Under the pieces are notes generated by a model. It did not search any database, was not told the origin of the DNA, and worked only from the letters and a program-made list of their open reading frames with translations. A program made the translations under genes and the position numbers. A DNA stretch of 53,048 bases from Limnothrix sp. RL_2_0 (GTDB lineage Bacteria > Cyanobacteriota > Cyanobacteriia > Cyanobacteriales > MRBY01): assembly GCA_012033055.1 (NCBI GenBank), contig JAAUPR010000013.1, positions 1 to 53,048 of the forward strand, written 5' to 3'. Positions 26,008 through 34,290 of this stretch are shown piece by piece (position 1 is the first letter of the stretch; the number at the start of each line of letters is the position of its first letter).

Positions 26008-26688
26008 AATGAATTTCAAATAGGCCTACAAATTAATCACACAACATCTATTATTTAGATTGCTGCAATTGCATTATTCGCTACCAAACAACTTTAGCAA
26101 TGCAAAAACAGATACTTAAGTATGCACAAATGCAATCAGAATAAAACTTAGCTCATATCCTAAATCACCGCAATTATCGACCGCACTAAATTGTTGCAAT
26201 TCCCTACACATTGAAACACTTTTGTCCTAGCATTGCCCAGCACCAAAGAAACCGATATTGACCAAAACCATATTACAAAAAAGAACCAAGTAAGTAACAA
26301 TTCACACCCAATGTAAAAAATGTAAAAAATGCATAAAAGTCATTCATTCATAACTCAAAAGCCGAACCTTTGTATCTGATTTAACAAAAGCAGAATGGAT
26401 TCCCCCGTAGCGTGATTACTCAAGTTTTAGGCCAAAGAAATTTGCCAGCGAACTTCCCCATCCTTTTTGTGACAAGTATTTACAACATTTTGAAACAAGT
26501 GGAAATATACAGCATTTATGCATAAGATTCTCAGGCAACCCCACCGACTTAAGCTGTCATATCAACCCTAAAAGAGTCATAAACTTTACACTTGCCACAA
26601 CCTTTATGGAGTTCGCACAGACTTAAGATCCTTAGATTTGAATTCAGGAAAATCAAGCCCCCTTTATTTTTTAGGAGAAGCAGAGAAC
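26008..26688. promoter_or_regulatory. Divergent regulatory region between the cytochrome-assembly and globin operons
   Basis: About 680 bp with no gene. It is AT-rich, lacks HIP1 sites, and holds several symmetrical sequences: TGCAATTGCA (26064-26073), ATACTTAAGTAT (26112-26123) and TTGTGA-N7-TTACAA (26467-26485), plus a direct TGTAAAAAA repeat at 26312-26330. It must carry promoters for resB (minus) and the di-globin (plus). The globin start has a strong AGGAGA site at 26673-26678. I cannot name the regulator. Confidence 0.5.
26467..26485. promoter_or_regulatory. CRP/FNR-like inverted repeat
   Basis: TTGTGA (26467-26472), seven bases, then TTACAA (26480-26485): an imperfect inverted repeat of the half-site type used by CRP/FNR-family regulators, but the spacer is one base longer than usual. 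It is about 200 bp before the di-globin start. Tentative. Confidence 0.3.
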
Positions 26689-27699
26689 ATGGCTGAAAAT
26701 GAAACAGGATTACAAGTTGAGCTACTAGAGTCAAGCTTTGCAAAAGTAGTACCGCAAGCAGAAGACTTTGCGAGTAGCTTCTATAAAAATCTCTTTGCTG
26801 ATTATCCCGCAGCAAAACCCCTGTTTACAGAGACCGATGTAAAAGCACAAAGTAAGAAATTATTAGCATCATTAGTATTCGTTGTTGAGAACTTAAAGAA
26901 TCCTGAGGCCTTAACGGATGCATTAAAAGGTTTAGGGTCACGCCACGTAAAATATGGTGCTTTGCCAGAACACTACCCCCTCGTTGGCAACACCCTCATC
27001 AAAACTTTCAGTCAATATTTAGGTGATGACTGGACTCCCGAGGTGAATGACGCTTGGGTGGGAGCTTACGGTGTGATTCCAGAAGTCATGCTAGATGGTG
27101 CTGATTATTCGACAGAGGAAGTTCAATTAGATCCCCCCAGTGCTGAAGTGGATGAAGCCACGGGTTTACAAGTAGCGTTGCTGGAATCTAGTTTTGCACT
27201 GGTTGTACCGAAGGCTACTGAATTTTCCGAAAGCTTTTATGCAAATCTCTTCACGGATTATCCTGCTGCGAAGCCTCTGTTTTCCGGTACTGATGTAAAG
27301 GAGCAAAGCAAAAAGCTATTAACCTCGCTCATTTTTGTAGTGGAAAACTTGAAGAAGCCTGAGGCTTTAACGGATGCTCTCAAGGGTTTAGGGGCACGCC
27401 ACGTAAAGTATGGTGCTTTGCCAGAACATTATCCCCTTGTTGGTAATACTCTACTGAAGACTTTTGAGCAATATCTCGGCTCTGATTGGACACCTGAGGT
27501 GAAAGATGCATGGGTCAAGGCCTATGGGTTGATCACTGAAGTGATGCTTGATGGTGCTGATTATTCAACGGATGAGGTGGCTCTTGATTCGGCAGTGGCA
27601 GTGGAGGCTCCGGGCAGTAATGTGGCGCAAGGAGCGGTGCCTTTTGTCGTTGGTGGTAGTGTGATTACGCTCATCATCTATCTCTTGATCTTGCTGTAA
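26689..27699 (+). CDS. Tandem two-domain globin with C-terminal membrane anchor
   Basis: The 336-residue protein has two globin domains (about residues 6-146 and 158-298) that are closely alike, and a final hydrophobic helix (about 315-336) like a tail anchor. Each resembles Vitreoscilla haemoglobin/flavohaemoglobin: FY(K/A)NLF with B10 Tyr (Y32, Y184), CD1 Phe (F46, F198), E7 Gln (Q54, Q206), proximal His (H86, H238) and the following Tyr (Y96, Y248). There is no reductase domain. Such globins bind O2 or NO; flavohaemoglobins dioxygenate NO. The anchor would put both domains in the cytoplasm at a membrane. It heads the multihaem operon. ATG 26689 follows AGGAGA. Confidence 0.88.
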   Translation: MAENETGLQVELLESSFAKVVPQAEDFASSFYKNLFADYPAAKPLFTETDVKAQSKKLLASLVFVVENLKNPEALTDALKGLGSRHVKYGALPEHYPLVGNTLIKTFSQYLGDDWTPEVNDAWVGAYGVIPEVMLDGADYSTEEVQLDPPSAEVDEATGLQVALLESSFALVVPKATEFSESFYANLFTDYPAAKPLFSGTDVKEQSKKLLTSLIFVVENLKKPEALTDALKGLGARHVKYGALPEHYPLVGNTLLKTFEQYLGSDWTPEVKDAWVKAYGLITEVMLDGADYSTDEVALDSAVAVEAPGSNVAQGAVPFVVGGSVITLIIYLLILL

Positions 27700-27729
27700 T
27701 TCAGAAGCTGGGATTGGGAGAGAAACAGT

Positions 27730-28380
27730 ATGGCACAGGAATCTAAAAAGAAAGGGTTTGGTTGGCGATCGCTGATTAATTTTAAGGTGGCAACCATTGC
27801 GGCTTGTCTTGCTTTGATTGGTTTATTTGCGGCGGCGTTTGCCCTAGATGCCAAACAGGTGTTTTTGCCGGGGGAGACTTCGGTGGGTCACTATCTTTTT
27901 GAAACGTCCTGTGCTTCTTGCCATGAGGGTTTTAAGCCTGTCACCAATGACACTTGTATGAGTTGTCACGAGGCGGAGCTGGCGCAGGATCTCCATGGGG
28001 CCTCAAAGTTTCGGGATCCCCGCTGGGCGGGCGATTTGGAAAAGATTGCGGCTTTAACTTGTACCACCTGCCACGAAGAACATGTGCATATGTTTGATCG
28101 GGGGGTCAATCTCCAACCGGATCTTTGTATGGCTTGTCATGAGGGCATTATCAATGGTGACCTCAAAAGTCATGATGGTTTTACGCCGGATGGTTGCTGG
28201 ACTGCTGGTTGTCATAATTACCATGATCACCGCACCATTTCGACAGGCTTTCTGCGCGCAAATCTGGATCAACCGCCGATGTTACCGGTACAGCAAATGC
28301 CTGATCGCACGGTGGTGACCACTGTGGAGACTGCGCCAAAACCGGATCTGAGCCAAGAATTTTTAGGAGGTAGCCAATGA
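27730..28380 (+). CDS. Membrane-anchored multihaem cytochrome c (five haem motifs)
   Basis: The 216-residue protein has an N-terminal membrane helix (about 17-40) and five haem c motifs: CASCH (61-65), CMSCH (76-80), CTTCH (111-115), CMACH (133-137) and CWTAGCH (156-162), the last a CX4CH variant. Extra His residues (H54, H118, H120, H165, H167) could be distal ligands. The topology resembles a membrane-bound NrfH/NapC or c3-like electron-transfer cytochrome, but I do not see a definite family match. Its stop overlaps the start of the next gene in ATGA, a sign of translational coupling. Confidence 0.85.
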   Translation: MAQESKKKGFGWRSLINFKVATIAACLALIGLFAAAFALDAKQVFLPGETSVGHYLFETSCASCHEGFKPVTNDTCMSCHEAELAQDLHGASKFRDPRWAGDLEKIAALTCTTCHEEHVHMFDRGVNLQPDLCMACHEGIINGDLKSHDGFTPDGCWTAGCHNYHDHRTISTGFLRANLDQPPMLPVQQMPDRTVVTTVETAPKPDLSQEFLGGSQ

Positions 28381-29147
28381 GGATTTTAATCACGCTACTT
28401 TTTGCTTGCTCTTTGTTTTTTGGCTGGGGCCATCCGGCGATCGCCGCCGACCAAAATTTAGTCAAGGAGACCACCCAGCTATGGGAAGACAGTCTGCACG
28501 CCCTAAACGATGTGAATTGTTCAAGCTGCCACACCGATGAAAAAACCAAGGAGTTTGTCGCAAAACCCCAAACCAGTTGTCGGTCTTGCCACGAGGCAGC
28601 GGTGGATACGTTTCTCTTGGGTAAGCATGGTATTCGTCTACGGGAAGGGAAACCGGCCTTAACTCCGGCGATCGCCCGATTACCGATGCGAGAAGATGCC
28701 CACAATCTTCAGATGAACTGCAACACTTGCCACGATGTTCATTCAGTAAAAACGGTACCAGCAGCGGTGGATTCCTGTTTAACCTGCCATGCCGATAACC
28801 ATTCCCTGAACTACAAAAATTCGCGCCATGCGGAGCTGTTCGATGCCGATCGCAATTTACCCAGACCCTCCGCCGATTCAGTGAGCTGTGCCACCTGCCA
28901 TTTACCTCGCCACGAAGCGAAGCTCAGCGATCGCACCACCGCTTTGGTCAATCACAACAACACCTATAACCTGTTACCGCGCGATCGCATGGTGGGGGAA
29001 GTCTGTATGAATTGTCACGGCGTGGAGTACAGCTACAACAGTATTTTTGATGACAAGTTAGTGGAGGCGAATTTCGATGCACCGCCCACACTCTCCCTTG
29101 AAACCTTTGACCTCGTCCGCGAACTCGAAAAGCGGCGGGCAGAGTAA
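28377..29147 (+). CDS. Exported six-haem cytochrome c
   Basis: The 256-residue protein has a signal peptide cleaved near AIAA-DQ (about residue 24) and six CXXCH motifs at 48-52, 68-72, 115-119, 134-138, 171-175 and 210-214, so it should carry six c haems in the lumen or periplasm. The segment NHNNTYNLLPRDRMVGEVC before the last haem is unusual and could be an active-site-like region. No Lys-type (CXXCK) catalytic motif is present, so it is not an NrfA. It follows a strong AGGAGG site within the preceding gene. Confidence 0.85.
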   Translation: MRILITLLFACSLFFGWGHPAIAADQNLVKETTQLWEDSLHALNDVNCSSCHTDEKTKEFVAKPQTSCRSCHEAAVDTFLLGKHGIRLREGKPALTPAIARLPMREDAHNLQMNCNTCHDVHSVKTVPAAVDSCLTCHADNHSLNYKNSRHAELFDADRNLPRPSADSVSCATCHLPRHEAKLSDRTTALVNHNNTYNLLPRDRMVGEVCMNCHGVEYSYNSIFDDKLVEANFDAPPTLSLETFDLVRELEKRRAE

Positions 29148-29168
29148 CAAGTTGCCATCAATGTCAGT

Positions 29169-29190
29169 GTTCGCTTCTACGAACGTTTTT
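29169..29190 (+). terminator. Weak hairpin-T tract after the six-haem gene
   Basis: GTTCG (29169-29173) pairs with CGAAC (29180-29184), loop of six, followed by GTTTTT. The five-pair stem is short, so it may only attenuate read-through into the Tll0287-like gene. Confidence 0.4.
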
Positions 29191-29263
29191 ATATCTTTTA
29201 CCTAATTTTTTTAGGTATCTACCACACTTACTCCCCTTGGATTTTTAGGAGAAACCCCTAACT

Positions 29264-29917
29264 ATGGCATTCATAGAAAATTGGCTCACAGCGATTCGGA
29301 CTCGTACCGTCGCTTTCCTCGCTATTGTCTTGGCGATCGCCGTAACAGCCGTATCCTGTAGCGGAGGTGCTCCCACAGCATCTGCCCCCGCAGGCATCGA
29401 TCCCTCACTAGTAGCAGAGTACATTCATACTGTCCTTGCCGCTGACCGTACCGCCTATACCAAGCATGTCGTCAGTCGCGCCAAAATGCTTGAAGGCAAA
29501 GAGAAGCCCGATGGTGTTCTCGATATCGAAGCAACAGAAGGTTGGCAACAAACCGATGGCATTCCTCTACCAGCACAAATGTTCCGTCTCGGTTCTGAAA
29601 TTGCCAATGAGTCTGGCTTCTTTACCTACAACCTCATTTCGGAGTGGTACATCAACGATAACCATGCTCCCAAAGGTGAGTTTGAAGAAACAGCCCTTGC
29701 AACCATGACTGAAACCGGCGAAGCAGTGAAAGACTATCAAGAGATTGGTGGTCAGCAATATTATTCTGCAATGTATCCTGATATCGCTGTTGTCGAATCT
29801 TGTGCCACTTGCCACAACACCCACCCTGTCCACCTTGAGCGTTACCCCGACAAGATATTTGAGGTTGGCGATGTCATGGGCGGCGTCGTGATCAATATCC
29901 CCATGGATAATGCTTAA
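29264..29917 (+). CDS. Tll0287-like (DUF3365) haem c lipoprotein
   Basis: The 217-residue protein has a signal peptide with lipobox (AVSC, Cys32) and a domain of the DUF3365/Tll0287 type, ending in one CATCH haem motif (residues 180-184) and the final strand FEVGDVMGGVVINIPM. Tll0287 of Thermosynechococcus is a c-type cytochrome found with photosystem II preparations and its fold resembles a PAS-like/cache sensor. This copy is lipid-anchored and placed inside a multihaem operon. The ribosome site TTTTTAGGAGAA resembles that of the di-globin. A sensor or an electron-transfer role are both open. Confidence 0.8.
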   Translation: MAFIENWLTAIRTRTVAFLAIVLAIAVTAVSCSGGAPTASAPAGIDPSLVAEYIHTVLAADRTAYTKHVVSRAKMLEGKEKPDGVLDIEATEGWQQTDGIPLPAQMFRLGSEIANESGFFTYNLISEWYINDNHAPKGEFEETALATMTETGEAVKDYQEIGGQQYYSAMYPDIAVVESCATCHNTHPVHLERYPDKIFEVGDVMGGVVINIPMDNA

Positions 29918-30031
29918 AAAGTAAACTCTCCACTATGACTAAATAGTGAAGAGCGATAACCAATTTGCTGGGGAAACAAGCAGGGATTGTGCGTTTTCCC
30001 CGGCAATTATTTCTGTAATATACCAAAGCTA

Positions 30032-30730
30032 ATGAGTAGCCCCGGCCAAAATCAAAATATCGTAAATGATGATGCGGCGATCGCCTCTGGGGAGGCCGAA
30101 CTCTCTCTACCGCAACCACCCCGCCGACCGAATAAGCTCCAGCCCACCTTTAAGATTCTGCTGGGACTAACGTTTCTCACGGCATTACTCCTCTTGCCCT
30201 TTGCCTTTAGTGACAGTTACCTCGCCATGCTCCGGGAGAATGCAGTGGATGTCCATGGCCTACTGCGGGGAGAATTGTATAAACAAAGTACAGGTTATAT
30301 TGCATTGGCTTTTTCTGCCTTTGAAATGGCTTTGACCTTACGTAAGCGCGGACGAGGCTGGATTGTACGGATCAAAATTCCCGGCTCCATGAATTTTTGG
30401 CGCAGCACCCATATCTTTTTAGGGGTGGCGATGCTTGGGATGATCTGCATCCATACCATTGGCGCGACGGGGGTGAATTTTAATGCTATTTTTCTGTGGG
30501 TATTTTTTGCGGTGACCTTGACAGCCCTGATGGGTGTGGTCGCTGAAACGGGTATTTTAGAATCATCTCGCCGCTACTTTGGTAAACTCCCCGGGATGAA
30601 TTCTCCTTTCACCAAAGGCCCATTAATTCGAAGCTTGAGGGCGATTTGGTTAACGAGTCATATCTTTTTTGTCAGTATTTTCTTTGTGATGTTAGTGATG
30701 CACATTGCTTTGGTGTATTACTACCAATAA
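30032..30730 (+). CDS. Membrane cytochrome b-type protein (two HX13H pairs)
   Basis: From the ATG at 30032 the protein has 232 residues and about four membrane helices. His127/His141 lie 14 residues apart in one helix and His210/His224 14 apart in another, the classical arrangement for two stacked bis-His b haems across a membrane, as in cytochrome b, NOX and ferric reductases. A further His75 is in the loop DVHGLLRGELY. The soluble N-terminus (1-38) is low-complexity. No flavin domain is present. It probably passes electrons between the exported haem c proteins and the cytoplasm or quinones; direction is unknown. Confidence 0.8.
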   Translation: MSSPGQNQNIVNDDAAIASGEAELSLPQPPRRPNKLQPTFKILLGLTFLTALLLLPFAFSDSYLAMLRENAVDVHGLLRGELYKQSTGYIALAFSAFEMALTLRKRGRGWIVRIKIPGSMNFWRSTHIFLGVAMLGMICIHTIGATGVNFNAIFLWVFFAVTLTALMGVVAETGILESSRRYFGKLPGMNSPFTKGPLIRSLRAIWLTSHIFFVSIFFVMLVMHIALVYYYQ

Positions 30731-30747
30731 TGGAGCTAAATTATTTT

Positions 30748-30760
30748 TGTGATAATCACA
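30748..30760. promoter_or_regulatory. Perfect palindrome before txlA
   Basis: TGTGATAATCACA is a perfect 13-base inverted repeat around a central A, 18 bp before the TTG start of txlA and 17 bp after the cytochrome b stop. It contains TGATAATCA, as found at the core of Fur boxes, and TGTGA half-sites spaced more closely than in CRP sites. It could be an operator. Confidence 0.35.
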
Positions 30761-30778
30761 GATTTGGGGTGAAGGGCT

Positions 30779-31245
30779 TTGGCAGAAAAAGTAGCGGGCA
30801 AAAAATCTAGTGTGTTGGCGATCGCCGTAATTGTCATTTTTGCGGTGGGGGCGTTTTTCCTCACTCGTCCGGTGACTGGCACAGAGACAGTCTCTTCGGT
30901 GTCTGGTTTAATGAGCCTCCAAGTCGCGGCGCAGCAAGCCACTCCCTATAATTTGGCGATCGCAACGGGCAGCCGACCTTAGTCGAATTTTATGCCGATT
31001 GGTGTACCACCTGTCAGGCCATGGCCCCCACCATCGATGCGGTGCATACAGAATTTTCAGACGAACTGAACTTTGTGATGCTAAATATTGACGATCCCCA
31101 ATGGCAAAATCAGGTGGAACAATATAAAGTAAATGGGGTGCCTCATTTCGTTTTGTTACAAAAAGATCTTAATGTGGCGGAAACATACATTGGCAGAGTT
31201 CCTTTCCGAATTTTGGCAGATCGTATTGCAACCCTAGTGAGTTAA
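30779..31245 (+). pseudogene. txlA: TxlA/HCF164-type membrane thioredoxin, one-base frameshift
   Basis: The N-terminal frame starts at a TTG (30779), has a membrane helix (VLAIAVIVIFAVGAFFLT) and stops at 30981. In the next frame the sequence continues naturally as GQPTLVEFYADWCTTCQAMA and the thioredoxin fold to 31245. Adding one A to the AA at 30964-30965 joins them as AIANGQPTLVEF. The active site WCTTC matches HCF164/TxlA, which reduces apocytochrome cysteines in the thylakoid lumen for haem attachment, a good fit to the neighbouring c-type cytochromes. No ATG is available in frame, and the TTG is the first possible start. Confidence 0.8.
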
Positions 31246-31323
31246 AGCGCTGATGCTTTCACCAATATCCAAACAATAAATTCCCCGTATTTTATCTACC
31301 CTAGACGAGGCTCCCGGAAGCAG

Positions 31324-31542
31324 ATGGTCATCCTAAAGTATTTTCTCTATTTACTAGAACTATTAGAGCAAGTGGCAGAATTTATTGAGATGCTAACGAC
31401 CCCAGTGGGCTTGGCGGCGATGGTCTGTCTCACGAGTTATGAAACCTTGATGTTGTTGGGTTGCGATGCGGCAAACTCGGTGGTCTTAGCCGTTGTGGTG
31501 ACCTTGACTTTCCACTCCACCTCCAACCGTCCTAACTTTTAG
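31324..31542 (+). CDS. Small hydrophobic protein, function unknown
   Basis: A 72-residue frame beginning MVILKYFLYLLELLEQVAEF with two hydrophobic stretches (about 3-20 and 25-62), a GGAAG sequence before the ATG, and a gap of 79 bp from txlA. I do not recognise it. The composition suits a small membrane protein, but it could be a chance frame. Confidence 0.45.
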   Translation: MVILKYFLYLLELLEQVAEFIEMLTTPVGLAAMVCLTSYETLMLLGCDAANSVVLAVVVTLTFHSTSNRPNF

Positions 31543-31612
31543 GCAGTCTCGTTTAGTCCCAAGTTTTAGAATAGAAGTATTTAAAATTTTCAAAGATTTC
31601 AGGGGTTTCGGT

Positions 31613-32506
31613 ATGGGATTTTGGCAACGATGTGGTTTTGTGATTTTAGGTGGTTGTTTGGCGATCGCCCCGGTAGCTTGTTCAGCCCCAGAGGAAACCC
31701 AAAATACAGAAATCCAGCCCCCTCCAGCAATGCCGGAGCAATCTTTGGAGCCACTATTGGCGGCGGATGTGGTGTATCTCGGCGAACAGCATGATAGTGC
31801 GGCTGACCACGCGGCTCAGTTGGAAATTATTCAAGCACTCTACAGCGCTAATCCCAATTTGGCGATCGGTCTAGAGATGTTCCAGCGGCCATTCCAGCCC
31901 ATCGTTGATCGATATATTGCTGGGGAAATCACCGAAGCAGAGTTTGTGGAACAGAGTGAATACGAGAAGCGGTGGGGCTTTCCATGGGAGCTTTATGCAC
32001 CAATTTTACGATTTGCGCAGGAAAATCAGATTCCGGTTTTGGCGTTAAATGCCCCCAATGAGGTGGTGAGCTTTGTGGCACGGGAAGGCTTGGTTAATTT
32101 AACCCCCGAAGATTTCACTTATATTCCCCGCGTTTCGGATCTGGATCTGAGTAATACGAATTACAGGAATTTTGTGCAGGGGGCTTTCGGTGCCCATGGG
32201 CAGCATGGCAATTTTAATTTTGATAATTTCTTTGCGGCTCAGGTGGTGTGGGACGAAACGATGGCTACGACGATCGCCGACTTTCGACTAGCTAACCCCG
32301 ACACTAAAGTGGTTGTCCTCGCGGGTCTAGGCCATGTGATTTATGGGTACGGCATTCCTGACCGGGTGGAAAGGCGGCTGGGCAAAGATCTAGAAAGTCA
32401 AATTGTGTTGTTAAATCCTTTGCCTGAACTGACCCTAGATGGCCCGGCGATCGCCGATATGTTTTGGTGGAGTAAAGGATCACCAGAAATCGAAGCGACT
32501 CCTTAG
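31613..32506 (+). CDS. ChaN family lipoprotein
   Basis: The 297-residue protein has a signal peptide with lipobox (APVACSA) and the ChaN/Tiki domain: VVYLGEQHDSAADHAAQLEI near residue 54, GLEMFQRP near 86 and LAGLGHVIYGYGIP near 243. Members are described as haem-binding uptake proteins of the Tiki superfamily. Its placement after the haem cluster may be meaningful but could be chance. It has its own start region and lies 70 bp after the small hydrophobic gene. Confidence 0.82.
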   Translation: MGFWQRCGFVILGGCLAIAPVACSAPEETQNTEIQPPPAMPEQSLEPLLAADVVYLGEQHDSAADHAAQLEIIQALYSANPNLAIGLEMFQRPFQPIVDRYIAGEITEAEFVEQSEYEKRWGFPWELYAPILRFAQENQIPVLALNAPNEVVSFVAREGLVNLTPEDFTYIPRVSDLDLSNTNYRNFVQGAFGAHGQHGNFNFDNFFAAQVVWDETMATTIADFRLANPDTKVVVLAGLGHVIYGYGIPDRVERRLGKDLESQIVLLNPLPELTLDGPAIADMFWWSKGSPEIEATP

Positions 32507-32560
32507 AAATTTGCGTAGGGAGATAAAATCATAGGGTCAGCTTTTGCTTGGTTTTCCGTA

Positions 32561-34192
32561 ATGACGACTCCCCTCCTCGATGTTCAAAATCTCCGCATTG
32601 CCTACCCCCCTCGAAATAACGAACTGCAATGGGCGGTGGATGGGGTATCTTTTGCGGTGGGTACAGGCGATCGCCTCGGTTTAGTGGGAGAATCCGGCTG
32701 CGGCAAATCCACCATCGGGCGAGCTTTATTGCAACTATTACCTAGGGGTTCACAAATTACCGGGGAAGCAACATTTAAAGACGAATCGATTTTAAGTCTG
32801 ACAGGCAAAGAACTGCGGCAATATCGCGGCGAAGTGGTAGGTTTAATTTTCCAAGATCCCATGACCCGTCTCGATCCGCTGATGACCATCGGTAACCATT
32901 GCCTCGAAACCCTCAAATGTCACAGCCCTGAACTGAACAAACAAGAAGCCAAACAAAAAGCCCTAAAAACCCTTGCTGCCGTTAGAATTCCCGCCGACCG
33001 CTGGAGCCAATATCCCCATGAATTTAGTGGTGGTATGCGTCAACGGGTGGCGATCGCCCTAGCATTATTACTCGACCCCAAATTCATCATCGCCGACGAA
33101 CCGACGACTAGTCTGGATGTCACCGTCGCCAACGAAATTTTGCAGGAGCTGACCCGTCTTTGTGCCGAGCGGGATATGGGTTTGATGTTGATTTCCCACG
33201 ACTTAGCAATGGTCGCAGAATATTGCACCGAAATCGCCGTGATGCACCAAGGTAAAATTGTCGAGATAGGCAACGTCCAAAAGATTTTTAAAACACCCGA
33301 ACATCCCTACACCCAATCTCTCCTCGAAGCGGCTTTGCATTTGCATGATGCAACAGAAGTCAAACCAGAAGAAACCCAAATACCATTACTTTCCCTCGAT
33401 AATTTAGAGCAACACTACATCCTTGAAAGTAATTTTTTCCAGCAGATCATCACTGGCGAAAAAAGTAAAATTATTCGCGCGGTGGATGGCATTAATCTTG
33501 ACATTTATGAAGGGGAAATTCTCGGTTTAGTCGGAGAATCAGGCTGTGGAAAAAGCACCTTATCCCGCACCATTTTGCAGCTCGTCAAACCCACTGGAGG
33601 CAAAGTTGTTTTTGAAGGTAAAGAATTAAATCGTTTATCCGTAGCGGAGATGCGCCCTGAACGTCGCCATTTACAAATGATTTTTCAAGATCCCCATGCT
33701 TCTTTAAATCCGCTCATGACCGTTGGTGAAAATGTCGGTGATCCGCTACGAATTCACGCTTTAGCAGAAGGAGAAGAGATAAAAAAACAAGTGATGTTAA
33801 TGTTAGAAAAAGTTGGTCTCACGCCAACAGCAGAATACTATGGTCGTCTACCGCGTCAATTGTCTGGTGGTCAACAGCAAAGGGTAGGTATTGCACGGGC
33901 GATGATTACGCGGCCTCGGCTTGTGATTTGTGATGAACCAGTGAGTATGTTGGATGCCAGTATTCAGGCGCAGGTGTTGGAGTTGATGCAGGCTCTCAAG
34001 GCAGAATTCAACTTGACTTATTTGTTTATTACCCATGATCTTTGGGTGGCGAAATTCCTCTGCGATCGCATTGCGGTGATGAATCAAGGCAAGATTGTGG
34101 AGCTGGGTAAAACGGAAGAGATTTTTAATGATCCTCAGCATCCTTACACTCAGAAATTGCTCGGTGCGGCTCCTCTTTTGCAAAATATATAG
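32561..34192 (+). CDS. Fused dipeptide/nickel-type ABC transporter ATPase (two domains)
   Basis: The 543-residue protein has two complete ABC ATPase domains. Walker A GESGCGKST occurs in both (about residues 44 and 327). Signature motifs are SGGMRQRVAIALAL in the first and SGGQQQRVGIARA in the second, each followed by a Walker B (FIIADEPT; LVICDEPV). This is a DppD-DppF (OppD-OppF) fusion, as for peptide or nickel importers, or the YejF type. No permease or binding protein is adjacent, so the substrate is unknown. Confidence 0.9.
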   Translation: MTTPLLDVQNLRIAYPPRNNELQWAVDGVSFAVGTGDRLGLVGESGCGKSTIGRALLQLLPRGSQITGEATFKDESILSLTGKELRQYRGEVVGLIFQDPMTRLDPLMTIGNHCLETLKCHSPELNKQEAKQKALKTLAAVRIPADRWSQYPHEFSGGMRQRVAIALALLLDPKFIIADEPTTSLDVTVANEILQELTRLCAERDMGLMLISHDLAMVAEYCTEIAVMHQGKIVEIGNVQKIFKTPEHPYTQSLLEAALHLHDATEVKPEETQIPLLSLDNLEQHYILESNFFQQIITGEKSKIIRAVDGINLDIYEGEILGLVGESGCGKSTLSRTILQLVKPTGGKVVFEGKELNRLSVAEMRPERRHLQMIFQDPHASLNPLMTVGENVGDPLRIHALAEGEEIKKQVMLMLEKVGLTPTAEYYGRLPRQLSGGQQQRVGIARAMITRPRLVICDEPVSMLDASIQAQVLELMQALKAEFNLTYLFITHDLWVAKFLCDRIAVMNQGKIVELGKTEEIFNDPQHPYTQKLLGAAPLLQNI

Positions 34193-34290
34193 GGTTGACC
34201 GGGACTAGGGCTGGGCGATCGCCGGAAACATTTCCCAAAGCGTAAGTAAAAACCGATAATAGTTGACGGTTTACAGCTTGGTGATGTGCG

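Noticed and set aside
28181-28705. 174-codon antisense frame across the cytochrome genes
   Set aside because: It covers the overlap of two clear haem c genes and has no protein-like character.
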